A stretch of DNA of 64,000 bases from positions 1 to 64,000 of the forward strand of contig JACVTC010000135.1 of assembly GCA_016946835.1 (NCBI GenBank), in the 5' to 3' direction. Of this stretch, positions 34,123-47,114 are shown in pieces; position 1 is the first letter of the stretch; every line of letters begins with the position of its first letter. Below the pieces are notes generated by a model. It did no database searches, was not told the DNA's origin, and saw only the letters and a list, made by a program, of their open reading frames with translations. A program made the translations under genes and the position numbers. This DNA comes from Neocallimastix lanati (nom. inval.). Its lineage: Eukaryota > Neocallimastigomycota > Neocallimastigomycetes > Neocallimastigales > Neocallimastigaceae.

Positions 34123-36053
34123 ATGTTAAAACGAAATTTTTTAAGGTAATTAAATTCAATTCAAATGATTTTGAAATTTTAAATTTCCAAATTCCATTTC
34201 ATTATAATATATTATTGATATATACATTAAAAAAGTAAATAATATAGAAAATATTTTTCAAAAAAAAAGTATTTATACAATAACAACATATAGTAATACT
34301 TATCTTAGAGTTATAGTAAATTTCGAATTAAAACTGATTTCGAATTAGATGATTTCTAATTTGAAATTTCAAATTAAAAATTTATAAATGTGAAATTGAA
34401 AATGTTTTTTTATTTTTAAAATTTATTTACATTGCATTATATATATTTTTGTATTTATTTAAAGTTTTATATTATAAATATTACTTCACTATTAATTAAT
34501 AAGTTTTTGCTATTTCTTATTATTTTTATTTCAGATGTGTCCTACTTTTTATCGGTCTTGTAAATATTAAAAGAGTAGTCGCAACAGGTAATAAAAAAAT
34601 AAAATAATTTTTATAATTATTATTTTATAAAAATAATAAAATAATTTATTATTTTAAATTCAAATAAAATTAAAAAAAAGAATAAATTTCATCCAATCAT
34701 TTTTATTTTTTAATTTATCTTAAATTAAAATTTAATTTACAGTAAATGATTCAACCAATAAAATTAATTTAATAATATATATTAAAAGATCAAATATAAT
34801 ATATTAGAATATAGTAATATATATTGAATAATATATTATGACTCTATTATTTAATATATAGTATAAAATTTTATTTATTATTTTTTTTTTTATGAAATTT
34901 CAGTCATAAATAATAAATAATTTATTCATCAATAATTTATTAATAAATAAAGTTTAGAAATGATTGATCGAATCATAATTTAATTATTTTAAGAATATAA
35001 AATTTTTAGTATTATAATAAGATACAATTATTTATTTTATGTATACATTAAATATAAATGTATTAATTTAATGTATATATTGAATATAAATTTATTAAAA
35101 AAAGTGTTTCATCAAATAATAATAAAATAATATGAGATAATAAATATATATTATGAATTTATAATCAAATTAGTAATTTTGATAATAAAATATATTAAGA
35201 TATTATTATAATACATATTAAATAAATAATAAATAAATAAATAATAGATAAAGCATTAGGAGAATGTGATGGAACCTCTGAATTTGCTTCATTATCAACA
35301 TGCTCTACGCCGACATCTTATTGTTATAGTAGCTCAACAAAGAAAATTCACGCTATTGAAGGAAGTGGAGCTGCGATTACATGTAAAGATACTGCTTTAA
35401 CCGCGGGTGTTCACTACTTTGTCTACACCTCTGATGCTGTAACAGGAAAGGTTGGAAGCAGTGAAGCCATTTTAGCTGACGACACTGCTAATTTAATTAT
35501 GTATATTTGTAATGCCAATTCAGAATGTGAACAAACTATTGGTTTAGCGAATATCAAGATATACGTTAACTCGGAAACAGATAGTGAAACTTTTGGATCA
35601 GCTCCTGATAAGACAGCCTATTGTAAACTTGAGGATGGCGTATGTACAGTATATGGATCAAGTGATTCATTTGACACTAATGCCCATGCTGTCACTCCAA
35701 CTGTATATAAAATAGAAAAGAGTGGTGGAACTGCTGCTTCTGGAGGTTCTGCTTGTACTACCGGAAGCATTGGTCTATTCGATAATAATAATAAGCTCTG
35801 TGTAGGAGAGGCTGCCAACAAAATCGCGGATTATGATCCTGGAACATTCGTATTGACAGGAAGTGTAGCCGAGGCTTCCATTTTTAATGGTCTTGTTACA
35901 GATGGTATTTTGATTACAGCCACCGCTAATGAGGTTTATCATAATAATTTGAAAGCAGGTAATTCATTCATTCATTATATCAAATAAACATTGATAAATT
36001 AAAAATTAAAAGTTTACTTTTTTATTAATACTTTAGTATTAATGATGTATAAA

Positions 36054-36093
<40 letters not shown>

Positions 36094-39000
36094 ATTTCTA
36101 ATGATATATTTTATTAAATTTTATTTTTCTTAATTACCTATCCGATTTATTTTAAAAAAAATATATATATATAATTAAATAAAAAATAATAAACTTTGGT
36201 GTTAATAGCTATAAAACCTATGGTATTTCATGCTGATACTATGAAGGAACAACCTATTAATAGTGATATAAGCGCACATGACACAAAACTACTTCTCTAT
36301 GAATGTGTCGATGGCTCCTGTACTCGTACCGGTGGTTTTATCAAGGATGGAGCTGGTACTCCAAATTATTATGAACTTAAAGCTGATGATGCCAGTAAAA
36401 TATTAACTACCAGTGATTATGTTGCGGACTGTTCAACCGCCAGTAATGTAGGAAAACTAACAGTAGGCAATGAATTGTGTACGCGAATCAATGAAAAAAT
36501 TTCATATCCAACCACTGCTTCATATGATATCATATATATTGGTAGTGCTTTTAATTTCATAAGAACAGTGAATGGAATTATTTCAATAAGAGAGATGTCT
36601 GGTAAATAAATCTTTAAATTGATATGATAATGACCCTTTTTGAATATTTGAATTTTTATAAAAATAAAAAAAATAAATATTAATACTATTATTATTTCAT
36701 ATTAATATTTTTATTTCATTAACATTTTATTAATAATATTAAAAAATTTATATTAATTTTTAATAGGAACATTGACTGCTGGAGCAAATATGGTTAATAC
36801 TGTAGCAGCAAAGAAATTTGCTATTGGTACAGAAGATAGTATATTAAATGAAGTTGGTGACGTCAAAAATTTGGCACTTTTCTATTGTGAAGTAAGTAAA
36901 CTTCATGTTTGTAGTAAAACTTCTGGCTATTTAAAAACGACAGATACAAGTGCAAAGTATTATGCGATCTATATGGACACCACAAATAATGCTGAAAATA
37001 CAGCCGTTGCAACTTGTGCCACTGCCACGGCTGGTACTGATTTTGGTTCAATGGATTCTAGTGGAAAGGTTTGTCTTGGAAATACGAATCAAAAAACTTT
37101 TGAAACGAATAATGGAAATTATTTATTTAAAGAAGCCACTATTAATACGGCAAAACCAATAACCAATGATGCCTCTTCCGGAGTGGTTGTCGATATTTCA
37201 AATAATTTCATTGTCAGAAATGAAATATATTACTGTAAGTTGTTTATTTGATTTTGACATACTAAAATAAGTAGGGATTTACTATTATTAATAATTAATT
37301 CAAAAAATTATTTTTTTATTTTTAATAATTAATATAGTTTCAGCGACAGCAGGTTTACATTTGATTGAAATTGTTAGCACTACTAAACAATTAAATGTGG
37401 TTGATTATGCTAACTCTGGTACCGTTAATGCTTCCATTGATGGATTATATCTTTATAATTGCGATGGAAATAGTATATGTGAAAAAACTTGTGGTTATGT
37501 TAGACCTAATGAAGGTAATAATTACTATTATATTAAATATGATGGCAGCAGTGGATTAGTAAGTGCAACAAATGCAAAAGCTGCTATTTGCGCCTCAACA
37601 TATGGTGATATCGATACTACCAATGGAAAATTATGTATCGGTAATGATATCGGTATTCCTTTCCCGACTGATACCACACAAACTAGTTATATTTTGTCCC
37701 TCTACGAAGGAAATATATTTAAGGAAGAAACTTCGGGAAATATTCTCATAAAAGGAACTAAAAATGCATTAACCATTGATGCTGTTTCTCGTACGTAACA
37801 AGTATAATAGTTAAAAAAAAAATTTGAATATCTATTAAAATAGTTTTAATAAATGAAATGAATTGTTTTAAATAATATATAAATACACTTGTTGTTGAAT
37901 TTTAAATTCTTATAAGTATATATATATTAAAAAAAAAAAAAAAAGAAACTAATAACCTCTCATTTATATTTAATTTATTAAATTTTTTATTTAATTTTTA
38001 ATTTATTTTTTTTTAATTTAAAAAGAAAAAACCATCAAGGTCATCAATTCGGAAACCTCTGGTGAGCAATCTTTAACAGCCACTGCTGGTATTGAAGATG
38101 AGGCAGAGCAGTTACAACTTTTTGAATGTGAAGGACAGAATTGCATTCGAACCAGTGGTTATGTTGCTGATGGCAAAGAAACCGGTGGCCCTAATTACTT
38201 TTCGGTCACCACCGAAGGTAGTAGTTTGATGTCAGAGGCTGATTATGCTACAAAATGTATTCCAGATACCGCCGGTAAATTAGTTACTTCAACAAATAAG
38301 TTATGTATTGGAGGATTTAAAGAAAAGACCTACCCAACTGATGCTAAAATATATATCATTTGGGATGGAAGTGGTTTTAAATTTGTTAGAACTGCAGCTA
38401 AAATTATATCTATTAGTTCTCTTTCAGGTAATTTAATATTTTTTCTTATATTTAGTACTCAATATTTTATTGTCTTTATTTTATTTTTTTTTTATATTTA
38501 ATATTTAATATTTTATATTTATATATATATATATATTTTTTCATTATAAAAATTCATTACTACTTCATTTCAATATACCATTTCCTAAATAAAAATTATT
38601 ATTATTTTTTATTTTTATTTTATTTTATTTTATTCAATCTGTACTTTATATTCATATTTCAACAATTTATTTTATTTTATTTTATTTTATTTTATTTTAT
38701 TTTATTCAATCTGTACTTTATATTCATATTTCAACTATTTATTTTATTTTATTTTTTTTTTATTTTATTTTATTTTATTTTATTTTATTTTATTTTTTTA
38801 TTTTTTTTATTTTATATATATATAGGAACCTTGACGGCTGGAGTGAACGCTATCAATGTAAAGACGGCCACAAAGATTGCTTCCATTGACACGAGCGCTA
38901 ATTTATTGAAGGCGGCAGGGGGTGACATCACAAATTTGGCACTTTTCTATTGTGATCTGAATAATCATGTCTGCGAACAGACTTCAGGTTATCTTAAGAC

Positions 39001-42000
39001 TTCTGATAAGTACTATGCCATATTCGAGACTCTGGCAAGTAATGCTGAAAATACAGAAGTTGAAACTTGTGCCACTGCCACGGCTGGTACTGATTTTGGT
39101 TCAATGGATTCTAGTGGAAAGGTTTGTCTTGGAAATGCCAATCAAAAAATCTTCGGAACGGATAATGGGAATTATTTATTTAAAGAAGCTACTATAGCAT
39201 CAAGTAAACCAATAACTAATGCTGCCTCTTCCGGAGTGGTTGTTGAAATCTCAAACAATTTTATTATTAGAAATGACTTCTATTATGGTAAGTTTTTAAA
39301 ATGATATCATAACAATAATATTTTAATAAAAGTATTTATAAAAATATATATATCTTTTTCTTTATTTTTTTTTAACATAATTTTAATTTAATTTAAAAAA
39401 TTAAAAAAAGATTCATTATCGGACGGTTTACATTTAATTGAGATTGATGGCACCTCCAAAAAATTTAAAGATATTGATTACAAGGGAAGTGGAACGGTAA
39501 CGACCGCGGCCGGATTATCTCTGTATGATTGTAAGAGCTATCAATGTACGAAGACCTCGGGTTACGTTAAAGTTGGTACCGATTACTATACCATTCCACA
39601 TACAGCTGCTAGTTCGAAACTAACGGATACATCGCTTATAAATGTTGCATGTGGAGGTGACAGTGATTTAGGAAAAGTTTATACTACTAGTAATAAGTTA
39701 TGTATTGGAGGAAATAAAGATATTCCTTTCGCAACCACAGATACCACCGTTGATTATTATATAGCACTTCCTAGTTCATCTAACGATTTTATTAATGATG
39801 CTACTGGTGTTAAAATTATTGTTAGATCATACAAAAATGCTTTAATTTTAAATCAAGTAAAAGGTAACTTGAAAATCAAAGTTTTCATTAAAATTTTAAT
39901 TATTAATAATACTTTATAGAATTAATAATTTTTATTTTTTTATTAAAATACTTAATTTATCATATAAATTATATATTATTTATTCTTTATTTCATTATTT
40001 TTATTTTTATTTTATAAAAATAGATGGTATTTATATTGTTAGTGATAATGAATCGACAGGATTAAGCTCTCTTAGTAATTCCGGATATTTAATTGAATGT
40101 TCCTCTAATACATGTGATAGTGTAAGTTCTCTGAAAACAGAAACCTACTATTTAGACGCTACTAGCCTTGGATTAGATGATAAATACAGTAAGATTATTT
40201 ACTGTGTTGACAATGTCGGTACTCTTGTTTGTACCTCTCAGACGCCAAAGGAAGGCTATTATCTGAATTCAGCAGCTGCTAACCTAACTGGTGCTATTAT
40301 TAAATGTAATGGTAACCCTTTGAAATGTAAATCCCAAGATGGTACAACGAATTTCAGTTACATCGATGAAGGACGTGAAGATCATATTATATCTTGTGGT
40401 GCTGGTAGTTGTACTACTAATCCAGGAAGTAAATTACAAGGTCATGGTTATGTGGATGGAACAACGACCACCAATCCTAATGTAATGATTACCTATGATC
40501 GTACCTCAAGCAAATTTAAGCAGACGACTTTAACCTTGACGGCTTCTGGAGTTTATTATGTCAATGCTTTAGATCCAACGAAACTTACCTCATGTAAAAC
40601 TACAGGTGGTTGTACGTCCGGAAATGCCTCACCTGCTTTTTATGATGATAATACTGATTCAAATCACATATTAACATGTACAGCTGATGGTTGCATTTCT
40701 TCTATAGGTAAATCATCTTTTTAAATATATATATAGATAATAATGATAATATTTTATTAATAGTTTACATTTTTGAAATAATAATAATCTTATTTATAAA
40801 AATTTCTATTTTTTTTATTTTCATATGATTTAAATAAAAAATAATATAGCATTGACAAGATGTAAAACTGTGGCTCCCTCTGCATACTGTACATATGAGG
40901 ATGGATCTTCTGGAACTGATCTTCCTGTCGGACGTTTCTGTATTCATACCGATGGAAAAATTTATAAGTCAATTGATGGAGATTGTCAAGCTCAAGGAAC
41001 ACAAGGTTCTTTCTTATTTAAAGCAAATGGTAATTTCTATGAGTCGATTACTTTAGAATCCTCCTATACTGGCAATGATAGTGGTTTAATCTATGAATGT
41101 GGAGCTTCTGGAGCCAATTGTAAGCAAGTTATTTCTTCTAGTGTTGTCGTTGGAGACAATAAATATATGTATAGTTGTGATAGGGATGGCCTCTGTTCCA
41201 AAAAAACATCGGTGAATCCCGGATATTATTTAGTGGGTTCTCCGAGTGTTGTCACTGCTAAGCCTTATTTATCCTATGCAAAATTATTAAAGTGTACTAA
41301 TACCTTATTAAATATTTGTGAATTAATTGATACTGGAACTGATCCAGTAACAGCGAATGATAATTACATTGATGCTGCTTCTTCAGATAATATCATTACC
41401 TGTCCAGGAACAACTAGTTGTTATTCCTCAGCTCATGGTGCCTCCGCCACCGAACCAAAATATTATATCGATGGAGAAAATAAATTAAATATTATTACTT
41501 GTAATGGTTCCGGATGTACTTTATCGCCTGGAAGTCAGCTTCAAGGTCATGCCTATATCTCAGGAACGGATCTCAGTAAAAAGACCATGATTAAATATAA
41601 TGGAAGTAGTGCATTCGTAACTGAAGTAATAACTGAAGAAAAATATTATATTGATGGATCGAATCCAAAGTACTTGATTACATGTACCGTTAGTGGTGGC
41701 TGTTTCTCGGGAACACCATCGATTCCATCTGGAAGTACAATTCGAATTGAAGATGATGCTCTTGCTGACGATGGTCAAAAAATTACTTGTAGTGAAGAAG
41801 GCTGTATCTCTGCAAAAAGTAAAAATAATAAAATAATAAAATAAATATAAATATAATATAATATGAATATAATATATTATAACTATAATATAAATATATT
41901 ATAAATATAGTATAAATATAGTATAAATATAGTATAAATATAGTATAAATATAGTATAAATATAGTATATATATAGTATAAATATAGTATAAATATAATA

Positions 42001-44597
42001 TAAAAATAGTTAATATATAAATGTAGTATGATATTTCATACAATAACAAAATTAAATATAATTTAATAAAAATCTGATTTAACTTTTTAATAATTTTAAA
42101 TTCTATTCCTATTTTTTAAAGTTATAACTGAATGTGCCAAGGTCATTGAAGGTAAATGCTACACATCATATACTAGTCCTTCTTCAAAAACAGCTCTCTC
42201 TTCATCGAAACACTGTATCTATACAGATGGAAAAATATACAAGTCTACGAATGCTGATGGAACATGCACAGCTCAAGAAGATACCCTTCTATTAAAGAAT
42301 AATTCTGGATTTGAAGCAGATACTCTTGATACAGGAAGTGGAATGATTTATACCTGCGCTAGTGGTACCTGTTCTCAAATCATTTCTTCCCACTATTTGG
42401 ATTCCACGAATAACAAGTTATACAGTTGTGATAAAGATGGCACCTGTTCCAAAGCAACTACCATTGGATTAGGATACTATGTTTTGGGTGTCCCAACCGT
42501 TTCTTCCACAGCCCCATTCCACACATATAGTGAGCTCTTGAAATGCACCGGAAATAACCTCGATAACTGTGAAAAAATGACGAGTATAACGGATGGCTAC
42601 TTTATTGACGGTTCATCGGCCACTCCAACCAATGTGATTGTCTGTACCTCTAAAAGTAAATCATGCTCCATTCAAGCCGGATCTCAAGTGAGTGGCTATG
42701 CCTATATCGATGCCAATGATAGCAGTCATCAAAGCTTAATCATTTATGATGGAACTTCCACTTCTCTAGTGTCTATTCTTGGAAGTCAACTTCCCGGACA
42801 TGCCTATATCGATGCCAGTGACCCTTCCAATAAATTTGTTATTACCTGTACGGAGTATGGCTGTACCTCTGAAGATGTTATCAAGAATTTAGCAGCCGAT
42901 AAGAAGATGTACTTTATCAATGGCTTTAAATCGAAGACTTCTATGATTACCTGTGAAAAGAACACGGGAAAGTGTACCTCCGGAAATGTCGTTAATGGAT
43001 TATATACGGATGGTACCGACAATACACGTGTTATTCTCTGTAATACCACGAAGGGATGCATCTCAACGAAATCTATTGTGAAATGTACTGCCGTTGATTC
43101 CGATGCAAAATGTAAATATGATAACAATGGCACAAGCACTGACCTTGACCTCAATCATTACTGTATCCATAGTAATGGAAATATCTATAAGACCGCAACG
43201 GCTACAAGCTGCACCCCTGTCGATTCAGGAAGCCATATCATTAAGAGTGATGGAACCGGTAAAAAATTAGATACGCTTTACACCGATTCCGATGCCGGTA
43301 TCATCTATACCTGTGCCTCTTCCGTCTGTATTCCAATGGTGTCTTCCCACTTTTTAGGTCCCAACGTTTCCGCTGCTAACAATAAGCCAACATATATGTA
43401 TGATTGTGATGCCAATGGTCAGTGTACTAAGATGTCTTCCATTACGAAGGGAATTTATATTACTGGAATTCCAACGATTAACGATGACATTTCCTACTTT
43501 AAATACGGTTCATTAGTGCAATGTTCCGAAAATGACGTTTCAAGTTGTATAGCCTTGACTATAACTGCCTCCTCAGACAACTACTACTACATTGATATCG
43601 ACAACAATTTAGTCAAATGCAATTCATCGGTCTGTGAACGGATGGACTATCCAGCTCATGGCTACTACATAAATACCGGTGATGCCACTACCAATAAATA
43701 TATTCAATGTTCTGGAAATGGTTGTAAAGCCATTCAAGAACCGACGGCAGGTTGTACCGCTAGTACCATTGGCCAGCTTGTAAAGGATGAAAGCGAGTTT
43801 AAATTATGTCTTGGCTATGGTGCAAGTGCTATTCTCTCAGAAAAAATTGATAACGGCTCTGAATTGGAATATTTAGTGAACTATTACTCAAGCAGTATCT
43901 TTAAGTCTTACGTCAGTAAAAGTGAATATTTCGGAATTGTCAAGGTTACCGGAGCATCATCCATTGTTCTTGACAGTACGAATGTGGTAACGGTTCATTG
44001 TTACTCAGATACAGATTTAACATCTACCGCAGTTCAGGCCGGTGACACATGTTCTTCTGGTTCTTCCAAGTATATCTGTAATACGGATGGTGTCTGTATT
44101 AAAGAAACGGTTGGAGATGTTACCAATAAAGTAGCTCCTCCAACCATTCCAAGAATTAAAAAGGAGAAGGAAGAAGAGGAGGATACTGGTGCCTCCAGTC
44201 TTAAGATTGAATGTGAAGTTCTCAATAAAGGAAAGAATTGTAAGTATTATATACGAGTATAAGGATTTTAATATAGTAGAAAATATAATTTTTTTTTTCC
44301 GAATATATAAATAATAATAATAATAATAATAAATAATAAATAGTAATAATAAAGAATAATAAAGAATAATAATAATACTATTAATAATAGCAATAAATAT
44401 AAATAATAATTATAGTAATAATAATTAATAATAATAATAATAATAAATAATAAATAATAATAATAATAAAGAATAATAAAGAATAATAATTATACCATTA
44501 ATAATAACAATAAATATGAATAATAATAATAATAATAAATAATAATAATAATTACACTAATAACAATAATAATGATATTAATAATAATAATGAGGAT

Positions 44598-44640
<43 letters not shown>

Positions 44641-45346
44641 TAAATGATAATAATGATGATATTAATAACAACAACTGTAATATTAATAATAATAATAATA
44701 ATACTTATAATAATAAATAATAATAATGATTATAGGTCATGAAAATACCTATTACTTAGTGAATAAGGATAATCAATATTCCATAGCTGAGGATGAAGGC
44801 TCCTTATTCTATTGTGGGACAGAAGGAAACGATTGTACTGAAATCTTCGATATCGGTTACTATGTCATTGATAAGAAAACCATCTATTCCTGTAAGGAGG
44901 GACAAGACGGTGGTGTAGAATGTAGTAAGAGTGAAGTCACTGAAGCAGAGAATGCCTGTAATGCCAGTACGCTTGGAAAGATCTTCTTGAACCAGGATAA
45001 ACTCTCGATTTGTTTTGAATATGTCAGTGGAGGTACTCCAAAAGAATACTCTATTGAGTTGAATGTCGCTAATTCAGGAAACTATATCATCCACAAGGAT
45101 GCCACCAACCTCTTTGGTCTTTCCTCCCAACAAGACTATGCCATTGTTAGTGTGAAGGATCGTATCATCACAATAAATAAGAATTACGATAATAAATTAA
45201 AGTATGTCTATGCCAACAAGTCTGGTAAGATGAAACTTATAGAGAAGGGAGATACCTGTCCACCAAAAACTGGAGGAGGATTTGATGTTGATAACATCAT
45301 GGAATTAGACTGTACCCAAGGAAAATGCAAAGAAAATTCAAATTAA
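34123..45346 (+). CDS. Gene 1: secreted Cys-rich modular repeat protein, scaffoldin-like (13 exons, 2599 aa)
   Basis: Exons inferred from GT/AG and phase: 34123-34145, 34535-34587, 35248-35958, 36209-36601, 36767-37234, 37338-37790, 38026-38427, 38826-39287, 39411-39863, 40024-40707, 40850-41818, 42122-44239, 44736-45346. Exons 1-2 make a signal peptide (MLKRNFL, core CVLLFIGLVNI), so the product is secreted. Exons 3-9 each hold one module with a C-x(3-5)-G-x(6-9)-LC-(I/V/L)-G signature (e.g. CIPDTAGKLVTSTNKLCIG); exons 10-12 are arrays of short Cys-pair repeats (YMYSCDRDGLCSK, IITCNGSGCT, GYYLN). A charged PRIKKEKEEEED linker precedes the last exon. No catalytic domain, dockerin or membrane anchor seen. 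The repeat style matches fungal cellulosome scaffoldins; that function is inferred. Confidence 0.75.
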
Positions 45347-45409
45347 ATTATTCTATGAATTTGATTTATTATTAAATAATCAAAAAATTTTTATATTATT
45401 TAGTGTTTA

Positions 45410-45415
45410 AATAAA
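45410..45415 (+). promoter_or_regulatory. Possible poly(A) signal of gene 1
   Basis: AATAAA, about 64 nt after the stop. In such A+T-rich DNA the motif is weak evidence. Confidence 0.3.
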
Positions 45416-46860
45416 CAGTAATAACCATTGTAAAAGAATTTTGACTTATTTATTTAAAGCTTAAATGAGCTACTTTTTTTCTTTTTATTCTTAAATGATA
45501 GTATTAAAGCAATATAAATTAACACAAAAAATTTAAAATTGATTATCTTTAAAAAAATAAAAATAAAACTAAAAATATATATACATATTAAAAGAAATTA
45601 AAAATACACTTTTTATTATAAAACTAAAATTCAAAATTACTTTATTATTTGAAGAATTATAAATTGTTAATATTTATTATTAAATACATGTATATTAAAT
45701 AACTTAAAGCCAAAAAAAAATATTTAAATAAAAAATTATATAATTATTTTTACATATATATATATTTTTTTTTTGATTTATTTCATTTTGCTTTTGAAAT
45801 AAAATTCCAATTTAAGATTGTAATTAACTATTCTAAAAATAAAAGTAAGTGTGGATTAAATAGATAAATAAATCTTTAATACTAAGGTAAAAGAATTATT
45901 TAAAATTAATTATTATACTACAAATTCTTATATTTATTATTATTATATTTATTATTTTATTATTATTTATTATTATTATTTATTATTATTTATAATTATT
46001 TATTAAGATATTAATTATTTTATTATTATTATTATTGTTAATAATTATTAATTATTATTATTGTTAATAATTATTAATTATTATTATTATTAATAATTAT
46101 TATTTATTATTAGTATAATTATTATAAATTATTATAAATTATTATTTATTATTTATTATTTATTATTTATTATTTATTATTTATTATTTATTATTTATTA
46201 TTTATTATTTATTATTTATTATTTATTATTTATTATTTATTATTTATTATTTATTATTTATTATTTATTATTTATTATTTATTATTTATTATTTATTATT
46301 TATTATTCAATTATTTATTAATTATTATTTATTATTTATTATTTATTATTTATTATTTATTATTTATTATTTATTATTTATTATTTATTATTTATTATTT
46401 ATTATTTATTATTTATTATTCAATTATTTATTAATTATTATTTATTATTTATTATTTATTATTTATTATTTATTATTTATTATTTATTATTTATTATTTA
46501 TTATTTATTATTTATTATTTATTATTTATTATTCAATTATAATTTTTTCTTTAAAAGAAAATATAAATAATTATTTAAATATAGTTATATAAATTATTTT
46601 TATATTATTTTTAAAAAAATATATAATAATAATATATAATAATAATAATAATAATACATAATAATAATAATAATAATAATAGTATTTTAATTATATAAAA
46701 AAATAATTAAATTTTTTACTATTTAATAATAATATATAAATATATTTTTATTAATTAATTTATTATTTTATTATTAATTATTATTAATTTTATTAATAAA
46801 ATAATTTTTTAGGGTTAAAAGGTAAAAAAAAAAAAAAAAAAAGAAAAAAGTTTGAACTTT
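45416..46860. repeat. Intergenic A+T satellite between genes 1 and 2
   Basis: No gene. From about 46090 to 46540 a 7-bp TTTATTA-type array with TTCAATTATTTATTAATT interruptions; its inverted counterpart is at about 48235-48560. Confidence 0.8.
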
Positions 46861-46864
46861 TACA

Positions 46865-46956
46865 GGAATATAAATTTCAATAGACAATTTCCCTTTTAAA
46901 ATTAAAAAAAAAAAAGTAAAGAAAAAGAGCATAGTGATACTCAGAGTGTTCTTTTT
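46865..46956 (+). promoter_or_regulatory. Candidate promoter block of gene 2
   Basis: GGAATATAAATTTCAA (46865-46880), identical to gene 1, then AGAGCATAGTGATACTCAGAG (about 46926-46946). The preceding TTTGAACTTTTACAGG is partly shared with gene 1. ATG follows 235 bp after the TATA-like motif. Confidence 0.5.
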
Positions 46957-47114
46957 ACATAAAAATAAACCATTTACTTACCTTTTTTTTTTTTTTTTAT
47001 TTATTATATTAAAGAATTAGTATTTTTTTTTAAAAAAGAAAAATTCTGTTTATATATTGTTCGTAATTTTTGTTTAAACTTGTAAATAAATTGTAAGAAA
47101 ATACCTGTTAAAAC

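Noticed and set aside
40765-40947. Identical minus-strand ORFs at 40765 and 52355
   Set aside because: Same intron/exon junction in two duplicated genes read backwards.
42804-43154. Antisense ORFs within the Cys-repeat genes (also 54048, 55617, 62460)
   Set aside because: Lie inside exons with strong coding signal on the plus strand.
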